In this document: positions 1-4,539 of the stretch, one piece after another | How positions within the stretch are numbered: position 1 is the stretch's first letter | Layout: the number at the start of each line of letters is the position of its first letter | Source of the DNA: an uncultured Actinomycetes bacterium | GTDB lineage: Bacteria > Actinomycetota > Actinomycetes > Nanopelagicales > Nanopelagicaceae | Direction: 5' to 3' | DNA: 6,426 nucleotides | NCBI GenBank assembly: GCA_903865885.1 | Contig: CAIPLJ010000007.1 | Coordinates: 1 to 6,426 of the forward strand | Translations under genes and position numbers: made by a program | The notes under the pieces: model-generated | Database searches by the model: none | What the model was told of the DNA's origin: nothing | What the model saw: the letters and a program-made list of their open reading frames with translations, nothing else

Positions 1-54
1 AACAGTCTTAGCTGCGTGAAGCAGAGCAGGAATTTCCGAAGGCGTCAGTGGCAT
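1..54 (-). CDS. 5' end of a divergent gene, possibly a CoA-binding (YccU-like) protein, partial
   Basis: Only the first 18 codons are inside the window, read leftward from an ATG at 54-52; the peptide begins MPLTPSEIPALLHAAKTV. An AGGAT at 65-61 (minus strand) lies 6 bases before the ATG and makes a good ribosome binding site, which is the main support for this being a real start. The helix ending in 'LLHAAKTV' resembles the opening of small CoA-binding-domain proteins, where such a helix leads into a Rossmann strand of the AVVGLS type, but that strand would lie outside the window. The product is therefore a guess. It is transcribed away from the FUSC-type gene, with 34 bases between the two starts. 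Confidence 0.4.
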   Translation of the reverse strand, partial: MPLTPSEIPALLHAAKTV

Positions 55-74
55 AGAGCAATCCTAGTCAGGCG

Positions 75-88
75 TAAACTCACTCTCA
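75..88 (+). promoter_or_regulatory. Possible -10 box for a leaderless FUSC-type gene
   Basis: TAAACT at 75-80 fits the actinobacterial -10 pattern TANNNT and would place the transcript start at about 87-89, on the ATG at 89. No Shine-Dalgarno-like sequence precedes that ATG. Together this suggests a leaderless mRNA, which is common in actinobacteria. I see no convincing -35 box; that region overlaps the divergent gene's start. Confidence 0.35.
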
Positions 89-1261
89 ATGTTAAAGCGA
101 TTTTTTACCTTATTTACTGACCGCAAGATGTGGGTACGTCAGATTGTCGTGGCCGCAATCTCTGGATCTGTTGCCTGGTTTGTTGGAGATTTACTTGTTC
201 CACATGGGGGAGTCGTTGCAGCAATCGTCTCAACGCTGAGTATCCGTATCTCACTTCATAAATCACTACGCGAAGGCTTTGGCCAGATAGTTGGTACTGC
301 AATCGGTGCAGGAGTGGCGCTGCTGACAGTGAGCGTCTTTAACTTTGGATTTATAGCGGTAGGGACAACAATTCTTTTATGTGCTGTTGTCGCACGCGCA
401 CTTCACCTTGGTGAGGTCGCATCAGTCAACGTCCCAGTAACGGCCTTGATTGTCATTGGCCCAGGAATTTCAGGATCAACAGCTGTTCACCGTTTAACAT
501 CAACTTTAATTGGTGCCGGCATTGCAATCGTCTTCTCCTATTTCTCTCACCCAAATACACCCATTGATCGAGCTCGGGTTCAGATAAAAGATGTCAGCGA
601 AAAAGCTGCAGCGCTCTTGGCTGAAATGTCTGAAGGAGTAGCTGCCGGCTATACGCAGAAGGATGCAGGTAAGTGGCTTGCAAAGGCTCGATTGCTGGTT
701 GAAGAAGTTCCTGCAATACGAGCACAATCTGTTGAAGCGCGAAGTCATGCACGATGGTTTCCCACTGCCGAGAAAGATGTGGCAGAGGAGATGTATATCG
801 AGGGAATTGCAACAGAACATACTTTGGTGCAAGTGCGCACTATCGCCCGAACTCTCTTTGACTCTGCCGTAGAAGGTGGAATTGCAGATTCAACGAAGAA
901 GCAGATTGCTGTTGCGCTTTCAGCTGCGAGTTATGCAATCTCGGCTCATATTGATCTTCCAGATGACATCAATGATTTTGGCCCGTCAGCAACCGACGAT
1001 GCTCGTGAAGCAGGGTCTGCACTTGCAGAGACGCTCATTGAAGATGGTGATGATGTAGACCAAGAGCAGATTGTGCGCGGACTCTCCATCGTTGCAAATA
1101 TTGGAGTGATAGCCGACTCACTTGATCAGAATTCGCCCGCTCTGAAAGATGTTATTACTCCTGACGAACCTGCTAAATCTCGCATCTTGGAAGTTTCTCC
1201 TCTCGAGCAATCTATGACGCTTTGGAATAGAATTGTGAAATCGATCAGAAAGTACTTCTAG
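89..1261 (+). CDS. FUSC / aromatic acid exporter-like membrane protein
   Basis: This 390-residue protein has about six hydrophobic segments in its first 155 residues (roughly 17-37, 40-55, 64-84, 86-104, 112-128 and 135-153), followed by a long, mostly helical, acidic soluble region to the end. The membrane part has the Gly/Ala-rich look of the FUSC/ArAE family, including a charged loop (HKSLREGFGQ, 57-66) leading into a GTAIGAG helix (69-75). Family members are efflux-type inner-membrane proteins for aromatic acids and similar compounds, but many actinobacterial ones are uncharacterised. At 390 residues it is a single-module version, much shorter than the roughly 650-700-residue E. coli AaeB type. 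The ATG at 89 has no visible Shine-Dalgarno; the next in-frame Met (128) has none either and would cut close to the first membrane segment. The stop at 1259-1261 touches the ribosome binding site of the next small gene, so the two are probably co-transcribed. Family is fairly sure; substrate unknown. Confidence 0.75.
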   Translation: MLKRFFTLFTDRKMWVRQIVVAAISGSVAWFVGDLLVPHGGVVAAIVSTLSIRISLHKSLREGFGQIVGTAIGAGVALLTVSVFNFGFIAVGTTILLCAVVARALHLGEVASVNVPVTALIVIGPGISGSTAVHRLTSTLIGAGIAIVFSYFSHPNTPIDRARVQIKDVSEKAAALLAEMSEGVAAGYTQKDAGKWLAKARLLVEEVPAIRAQSVEARSHARWFPTAEKDVAEEMYIEGIATEHTLVQVRTIARTLFDSAVEGGIADSTKKQIAVALSAASYAISAHIDLPDDINDFGPSATDDAREAGSALAETLIEDGDDVDQEQIVRGLSIVANIGVIADSLDQNSPALKDVITPDEPAKSRILEVSPLEQSMTLWNRIVKSIRKYF

Positions 1262-1271
1262 GGAGCGCCAA

Positions 1272-1391
1272 ATGTGTAGCAAGGTTCAATGCAGTAAATG
1301 TGGAAAGCCAACCTGGCAGGGATGTGGCGAGCATGTTGAAGAAGCGCTCTACGGCGTTGCTGTAGAAGATCGCTGCGCGTGCGCTAAATGA
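1272..1391 (+). CDS. 39-residue cysteine-rich small protein, probable zinc binder
   Basis: The frame reads MCSKVQCSKCGKPTWQGCGE and ends CACAK. It has six cysteines (residues 2, 7, 10, 18, 35, 37) and one histidine (21), arranged as CSKC (7-10), WQGCGEH (15-21) and CAC (35-37), which suits binding a metal such as zinc. A ribosome binding site AGGGAG at 1260-1265 stands 6 bases before the ATG and overlaps the stop of the upstream membrane protein gene. Its stop TGA (1389-1391) overlaps the ATG of the quinone-oxidoreductase-like gene as ATGA, so the two are probably translationally coupled. From memory, short proteins with a CxxC-GKxTWxGCGxH core are widespread in actinobacteria without a known function. 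I assign none. Length, ribosome binding site, coupling and cysteine pattern together make a real gene likely. Confidence 0.75.
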   Translation: MCSKVQCSKCGKPTWQGCGEHVEEALYGVAVEDRCACAK

Positions 1392-2335
1392 AAGCCATAC
1401 AAATAACCACATTTGGCGGACCTGATGTCATGAAATATGTGGATCTTGCTGATCCAGTAGCAGGCACAGATGAGGTAGTACTCGATGTCACTGCTGTAGG
1501 TATTAACTATGCGGATACGCATCAGACAGAGAATTCATATCTGTCTGCACAAACTCTGCCAATGATTCCAGGTATTGAAGTTGTTGGAACTCACGACGGA
1601 AAGAGATATTTAGCGAGCGTTTCATCTGGGGGATATGCTCAGAAAGCTATCGCTCATAAGTCAGTCCTCTTCCCAATTCCTGATTCTGTGACAGATGAAC
1701 AAGCGCTCTGCATGTTGGTACAAGGTGCAACAGCGTGGCATCTGCTCAAGACAATGGGCTCATTGCAGAAAGGCCAATCAGTAGTTGTGCATGCAGCAGC
1801 TGGTGGCGTTGGAACGATTGCTATTCAATTGGCAAAGATGTGGGGCGGCAAAGTAATTGCCGTGACATCTACCGATGCCAAATCAGCGCTTGCAAAGTCA
1901 CTCGGCGCAGATGTTGTTGTCGATGCAAAGTCATCAGATCTCACTGAAGCGCTCCGTGCAGCCAACGGTGGTCATGGTGTTGATTTAGTTCTCGAAATGG
2001 TTGGCGGCACAACTTTTGATCACAGCCTTGCAGCCCTTGGTAATTTTGGCAAAGTAATCACCTTCGGAATGGCATCACGTACTGCACCAACACCTATTCA
2101 TCCGGGCTCATTGATGCATGGTTCAAAGACAGTCTCAGGTTTCTGGCTTGCAAATTGTTTCGGTAGCAAAGAGATGCTCAATGATGTTGTGGCAGAACTC
2201 TTCCAACTAGTTGCAGATGGAAAACTCACGCCAGTCATTGGTGCGACATATCCACTCAGCGAGGCAGCCGATGCACATCGCTCGATGCTTGCTCGCGAAT
2301 CCACGGGCAAGATTGCCCTCGATCCTTCGCGGTAA
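1388..2335 (+). CDS. Quinone oxidoreductase-like zinc-independent MDR dehydrogenase
   Basis: This 315-residue protein belongs to the medium-chain dehydrogenase/reductase superfamily, NADPH:quinone reductase (QOR) branch. The N-terminal GroES-like domain spans about 1-120 and contains the NYAD motif (40-43) typical of QOR proteins. The Rossmann domain follows, with the nucleotide-binding AAAGGVG (136-142) after the strand SVVVH and before IAIQLAK. The cysteines at 108 and 257 are isolated, and the four-cysteine structural zinc loop and catalytic zinc ligands of alcohol dehydrogenases are missing, so it should be zinc-independent. Length matches the family (about 310-330). The expected reaction is NAD(P)H-dependent reduction of a quinone or of an enone/enal double bond in the cytoplasm; the real substrate cannot be read from sequence. 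The ATG overlaps the stop of the small cysteine-rich gene by 4 bases, so it is the last gene of that run. Confidence 0.88.
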   Translation: MKAIQITTFGGPDVMKYVDLADPVAGTDEVVLDVTAVGINYADTHQTENSYLSAQTLPMIPGIEVVGTHDGKRYLASVSSGGYAQKAIAHKSVLFPIPDSVTDEQALCMLVQGATAWHLLKTMGSLQKGQSVVVHAAAGGVGTIAIQLAKMWGGKVIAVTSTDAKSALAKSLGADVVVDAKSSDLTEALRAANGGHGVDLVLEMVGGTTFDHSLAALGNFGKVITFGMASRTAPTPIHPGSLMHGSKTVSGFWLANCFGSKEMLNDVVAELFQLVADGKLTPVIGATYPLSEAADAHRSMLARESTGKIALDPSR

Positions 2336-2348
2336 ATTCGACGAATTT
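2334..2348 (+). terminator. Weak hairpin at the end of the MDR gene, possible terminator
   Basis: AAATTC (2334-2339) and GAATTT (2343-2348) are perfect inverted repeats around a three-base loop, starting inside the MDR stop codon. The stem is AT-rich and only a short broken T-run (TCTACTTT) follows. A second small inverted repeat, GGGTT/AACCC, lies at 2358-2368. Either could help end transcription before the tRNA genes, but neither is a strong intrinsic terminator. Confidence 0.3.
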
Positions 2349-2375
2349 TCTACTTTCGGGTTAAACCCTTAGACT
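2347..2375 (+). promoter_or_regulatory. Possible tRNA-Thr promoter
   Basis: TAGACT at 2370-2375 fits a -10 box (TANNNT) and would start transcription near 2382, about 8 bases before the tRNA. A poor -35 candidate, TTTCTA (2347-2352), lies 17 bases further upstream. The -10 is reasonable; the -35 match is weak. Confidence 0.35.
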
Positions 2376-2390
2376 CCTCTCTCTACCATT

Positions 2391-2463
2391 GCCCCCCTAG
2401 CTCAGTCGGTAGAGTGTTTCCATGGTAAGGAAAAGGTCACCGGTTCGATTCCGGTGGGGGGCT
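2391..2463 (+). tRNA. tRNA-Thr (anticodon GGU)
   Basis: The cloverleaf folds completely. The acceptor arm pairs GCCCCCC (2391-2397) with GGGGGGC (2456-2462), with U2463 as discriminator. The D stem is GCUC/GAGU (last pair G-U). The anticodon stem UUUCC/GGAAA encloses the loop AUGGUAA with anticodon GGU at 2424-2426, which reads ACC and ACU threonine codons. The T arm is ACCGG-UUCGAUU-CCGGU. The CCA end is not encoded, so it must be added by the CCA-adding enzyme. Threonine tRNA followed by methionine tRNA and rpmG is the usual actinobacterial order. Confidence 0.96.
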
Positions 2464-2475
2464 CGCAGTAAAGAT

Positions 2476-2504
2476 GTAACAATTGAATAAGTACTGCATA
2501 AGTT
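2476..2504 (+). promoter_or_regulatory. Possible tRNA-Met promoter
   Basis: GTAACA (2476-2481, four of six matches to TTGACA) and TAAGTT (2499-2504, fits TANNNT) are separated by 17 bases. This places a transcript start near 2511, about 6 bases before tRNA-Met. The tRNAs could instead be cut from one shared transcript. Confidence 0.35.
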
Positions 2505-2517
2505 TGTTCCATCCCTT

Positions 2518-2591
2518 GGCGGGGTAGCTCAGCTTGGTAGAGCAAGCGGCTCATAATCGCTGTGTCGTGGGTTCAAATCCCGCCTCCGCTA
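2518..2591 (+). tRNA. tRNA-Met (anticodon CAU), elongator type
   Basis: The acceptor arm pairs GGCGGGG (2518-2524) with CUCCGCU (2584-2590), including two G-U pairs, with A2591 as discriminator. The anticodon stem AGCGG/UCGCU encloses CUCAUAA with anticodon CAU at 2552-2554. The T arm is GUGGG-UUCAAAU-CCCGC. The first pair is G-U rather than the C-A mismatch of initiator tRNA, and the anticodon stem lacks the three consecutive G-C pairs of initiators. It is therefore an elongator. A CAU tRNA whose C is modified to lysidine would read isoleucine AUA, but its place beside tRNA-Thr and rpmG supports methionine. CCA is not encoded. Confidence 0.93.
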
Positions 2592-2602
2592 CTAGTACTA
2601 CA

Positions 2603-2619
2603 CGTGCGAAATACGCATG
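2603..2619 (+). other. Hairpin downstream of tRNA-Met
   Basis: CGTGCG (2603-2608) pairs with CGCATG (2614-2619), one G-U included, around an AAATA loop. No T-tract follows, only GATTTC. It could mark the end or processing of the tRNA transcript; its function is not shown by the sequence. Confidence 0.3.
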
Positions 2620-2622
2620 GAT

Positions 2623-2651
2623 TTCACCAATAAAGGTGCTTCAGGTAATCT
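2623..2651 (+). promoter_or_regulatory. Probable promoter of the rpmG-hadAB-GT-murB operon
   Basis: TTCACC (2623-2628, four of six matches to TTGACA) and TAATCT (2646-2651, fits TANNNT) are spaced 17 bases apart. Transcription would start near 2658 and give a leader of about 34 bases containing the rpmG ribosome binding site. It is the best-placed promoter candidate for the five-gene run, though all promoter calls here rest on short motifs. Confidence 0.45.
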
Positions 2652-2677
2652 GAGCGCCTGTTCGTTCGACATCTACT

Positions 2678-2683
2678 AAGGAG
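2678..2683 (+). promoter_or_regulatory. Strong ribosome binding site of rpmG
   Basis: AAGGAG lies 8 bases before the ATG at 2692. It is the only textbook Shine-Dalgarno in the five-gene run and fixes the rpmG start. Confidence 0.85.
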
Positions 2684-2691
2684 TTAAGACC

Positions 2692-2862
2692 ATGGCAAGT
2701 AAGAGCGCGGACGTACGTCCAAAGATCACCATGGCATGCGTGGATTGTAAAGAGCGTAACTACATCACTAAGAAGAACCGCCGCAACGATCCAGACCGTA
2801 TGGAACTCAAGAAGTTCTGTCCACGTTGCAAGTCATCAACTCTTCACCGCGAAACCCGCTAA
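2692..2862 (+). CDS. rpmG: 50S ribosomal protein L33
   Basis: A 56-residue basic protein starting MASKSADVRPKITMACVDCK. It belongs to the bL33 family of the large ribosomal subunit. Two CxxC pairs, CVDC (16-19) and CPRC (43-46), show it is the zinc-binding 'C+' form. The middle (RNYITKKNRRN, 22-32) and the end (LHRETR) are characteristic. Length matches the family. The strong ribosome binding site 8 bases upstream sets the start. The stop TAA shares its last base with the ATG of the next gene (TAATG at 2860-2864), tying it to the hadA-like gene exactly as rpmG is placed before hadA in mycobacteria. No zinc-free paralogue is visible here. Confidence 0.96.
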   Translation: MASKSADVRPKITMACVDCKERNYITKKNRRNDPDRMELKKFCPRCKSSTLHRETR

Positions 2863-3251
2863 TGCTGAACCCCGATTCGGTCGGGAGTACCTTCGCTGGT
2901 ACAGATTCAATTACCGTTTCTCAATCTGATATCGATGCCTTCTGCGCTGTTATTGGCGAAAACGATACAACTATTGCGCCACCAACTTTTACTATTCGTA
3001 TAACGCTCACTCAATTTGAAGAGATTCTTACACGACCAGAAGTTGGTCTCGATTGGTCGCGCTTAGTTCACGGTGATCAGAAATTTGAAATCTTCATCCC
3101 TGTAAAAGCAGGCGATCAACTGACATGTGCTGCAACCATTGAGAGCTATCGAGTAGCTGCAGGAAATGAAATCGTTTCAGTGCGGTCTGATCTTCACAAG
3201 GGTTCAGAGCTTGCGATATCTGCATGGTCCACATTGGTGGTGCGCGCATGA
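2862..3251 (+). CDS. hadA: HadA-like subunit of (3R)-hydroxyacyl-ACP dehydratase (MaoC N-terminal type)
   Basis: This 129-residue protein has a single hot-dog fold of the FAS1-like/MaoC N-terminal dehydratase family. Visible family marks are APPTF (39-43), RLVHGDQKFE (67-76) and VKAGDQL (81-87). In the characterised mycobacterial system HadA is the substrate-holding, non-catalytic partner of HadB, and together they remove water from 3-hydroxyacyl-ACP in FAS-II elongation. This protein likewise lacks the D-x-N-P-x-H hydratase motif, which its neighbour has. I chose the ATG at 2862 because it overlaps the rpmG stop as TAATG; the in-frame ATG at 2826 would lie inside rpmG. The protein is shorter than mycobacterial HadA (about 158 residues). 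Its stop overlaps the next start as ATGA (3248-3251). Family and pairing are firm; the exact acyl substrate is inferred. Confidence 0.85.
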   Translation: MLNPDSVGSTFAGTDSITVSQSDIDAFCAVIGENDTTIAPPTFTIRITLTQFEEILTRPEVGLDWSRLVHGDQKFEIFIPVKAGDQLTCAATIESYRVAAGNEIVSVRSDLHKGSELAISAWSTLVVRA

Positions 3252-3643
3252 TTGAGGTTGGCACAGTGCTGGATGAGAAAATTTTCTATATCGATCGCGC
3301 ACTGCTTAAGCAATATGCCGATGCTTCGGGAGATCAGAATCCGATTCACCAGAATGAAGAGTTTGCAGTATCTGTTGGCCTTCCCAACGTTATCGCCCAT
3401 GGCATGCTGACGATGGCCCTTGTCGGTAAATATGTATCCGACTTCGCTGGTGGCTCTGCCAAAGTTATTGAATACAGCGCTCGATTTATAAAGCCAGTCA
3501 TTGTTCCTCTAGGTGAAAAAGTTGATCTCACCGTATCTGCAACAGTCGCTGAAATTACAGATGGCAAGATATCGATTTCTCTCAGCGCAACTTCTGCAGG
3601 AGTAAAGGTCCTGGGAATGGCTAAAGCGGTAGTTCGACAGTGA
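3248..3643 (+). CDS. hadB: HadB-like catalytic subunit of (3R)-hydroxyacyl-ACP dehydratase (MaoC family)
   Basis: This 131-residue hot-dog protein carries the hydratase-2 motif YADASGDQNPIH at 23-34. Asp29 and His34 are the expected catalytic pair, followed by GLPNVIAHGMLTMALVG. With the HadA-like protein it should form a heterodimer that dehydrates (3R)-hydroxyacyl-ACP to trans-2-enoyl-ACP in the cytoplasm. The start at 3248 is preferred over an upstream in-frame ATG at 3224. It overlaps the hadA-like stop by 4 bases, the usual coupled arrangement, has a weak GGTGG 7 bases upstream, and gives the N-terminus (MIEVG...) seen in this family. Its stop overlaps the next GTG start as GTGA (3640-3643). 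No hadC follows, unlike in mycobacteria. Confidence 0.9.
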   Translation: MIEVGTVLDEKIFYIDRALLKQYADASGDQNPIHQNEEFAVSVGLPNVIAHGMLTMALVGKYVSDFAGGSAKVIEYSARFIKPVIVPLGEKVDLTVSATVAEITDGKISISLSATSAGVKVLGMAKAVVRQ

Positions 3644-4530
3644 GTGCGCCAGATTCAGTTCATGATTTAGCAAAGGCACGACTTGCAGCTCGTGCAGAAA
3701 AGAACTTCGCGCTCTCTGATCAATTACGCGATGAGATTGCTGCCCTTGGCTATGAAGTCGTTGATGTTGCTGGGGGATATGAACTTCGCCCCAAGAAGCG
3801 TTTTCCTACCTATGAATCAACACGTGATATTCGCCAAATAAATTCAGGTAAATTTGAAATCACAGTTGCCATGATTATTAATGGTTTCCAAGAAGATGCT
3901 GTCGAAACAATTAAAACAATTAAGGAACATAGCCAATGTGCAATCGCAATTTTGGTCATTGGCGACCCAGGTGTATTAGTCAACGAACTCGATTCACGTA
4001 CCTCACTTGTACAGTTAACTGAAGATTTCGGTTGGGGAGAAAGCGCCAATGCACTTCTGCGCAACGTCACCAGCGAATTTATTGTGATTATGGATCCATC
4101 TACTCGCTTTACCGGCGATGCGATTACACCAGTTCTTGCCGAACTGAAGAAGCGTGAATTTGTTGCAGTTGGTTGGCGTGGCGGACTTATCAATCTTGAA
4201 GATGATTGGCGCAGCGTCGAGGAAAAGGGCGCAGGCGAAGTCGATGTCCTCTTTAGCTATTTCCTTGCCATACATCGTGAAGATGCCCTCACTGCACGAG
4301 GATTTAGTAATCGCGCACTTTATTACCGCAATGCAGATATTGAATTCTCACTCAACCTTCGCCATTCCAATGCTCGCCTATTGCAGATGGATCTACCTCT
4401 TGAGCAAGATCGCCATCACGGTTATCACGACACTGACCCGGAATATCGCGATGCCCAATCGAAGAAGAATTACGACCGCATTCTCGAGCGCTTCAGAGGC
4501 AAGACTGCAATATTGAGCCCACGCAGGTAG
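3640..4530 (+). CDS. Two-part protein: CysRS C-terminal-like helices plus family-2-like glycosyltransferase domain
   Basis: A 296-residue protein starting at GTG, coupled to hadB by a 4-base GTGA overlap. Residues about 8-50 (LAKARLAARAEKNFALSDQL, then RDEIAALGYEVVD) closely resemble the C-terminal helical tail of cysteinyl-tRNA synthetase, with its AR..K.FA.SDQLRDE.AALG pattern, though no synthetase catalytic domain is present. After a linker, residues about 72-290 look like a GT-A fold: strand EITVAMII (73-80), FGWGESANALL (130-140), strand FIVIMDPSTRF (147-157), YFLAIHRED (207-215), and NADIEFSLNLR (231-241), which recalls the late acidic-plus-arginine motif of family-2 glycosyltransferases. 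A clear DxD is absent; MDPS occupies its place. The end is basic and His-rich (QDRHHGYHD). No signal peptide or membrane segment is evident, so it should be cytoplasmic. Acceptor and donor are unknown; position before murB hints at envelope work, which is inference. Protein-coding status is near certain, the fold call moderate. Confidence 0.7.
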   Translation: MSAPDSVHDLAKARLAARAEKNFALSDQLRDEIAALGYEVVDVAGGYELRPKKRFPTYESTRDIRQINSGKFEITVAMIINGFQEDAVETIKTIKEHSQCAIAILVIGDPGVLVNELDSRTSLVQLTEDFGWGESANALLRNVTSEFIVIMDPSTRFTGDAITPVLAELKKREFVAVGWRGGLINLEDDWRSVEEKGAGEVDVLFSYFLAIHREDALTARGFSNRALYYRNADIEFSLNLRHSNARLLQMDLPLEQDRHHGYHDTDPEYRDAQSKKNYDRILERFRGKTAILSPRR

Positions 4531-4539
4531 CCTTAGAAC

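Noticed and set aside
506..832. 108-codon open frame on the minus strand opposite the FUSC-type gene
   Set aside because: Cysteine- and histidine-heavy random-looking translation, no ribosome binding site, wholly covered by a better supported gene.
2518..2591. Initiator tRNA-Met
   Set aside because: The first acceptor pair is G-U, not the C-A mismatch, and the three G-C pairs of the initiator anticodon stem are missing.
2592..2691. Riboswitch or ribosomal-protein leader before rpmG
   Set aside because: Only 100 bases with small hairpins and a promoter-like pair; the inferred leader of about 34 bases is too short for a known riboswitch class.
2826..2861. Earlier in-frame ATG for the hadA-like gene, adding 12 residues
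   Set aside because: It lies inside the rpmG coding region, has no ribosome binding site, and the ATG at 2862 forms a standard TAATG junction.
3224..3247. Earlier in-frame ATG for hadB, adding 8 residues
   Set aside because: It lies deep in the hadA-like gene; the ATG at 3248 gives the usual 4-base overlap and the family's normal N-terminus.
3640..3800. Truncated cysteinyl-tRNA synthetase gene
   Set aside because: Only the tail-like helices are present, the frame continues intact into another domain, and no HIGH or KMSKS motif exists; it is a domain fusion, not a gene remnant.
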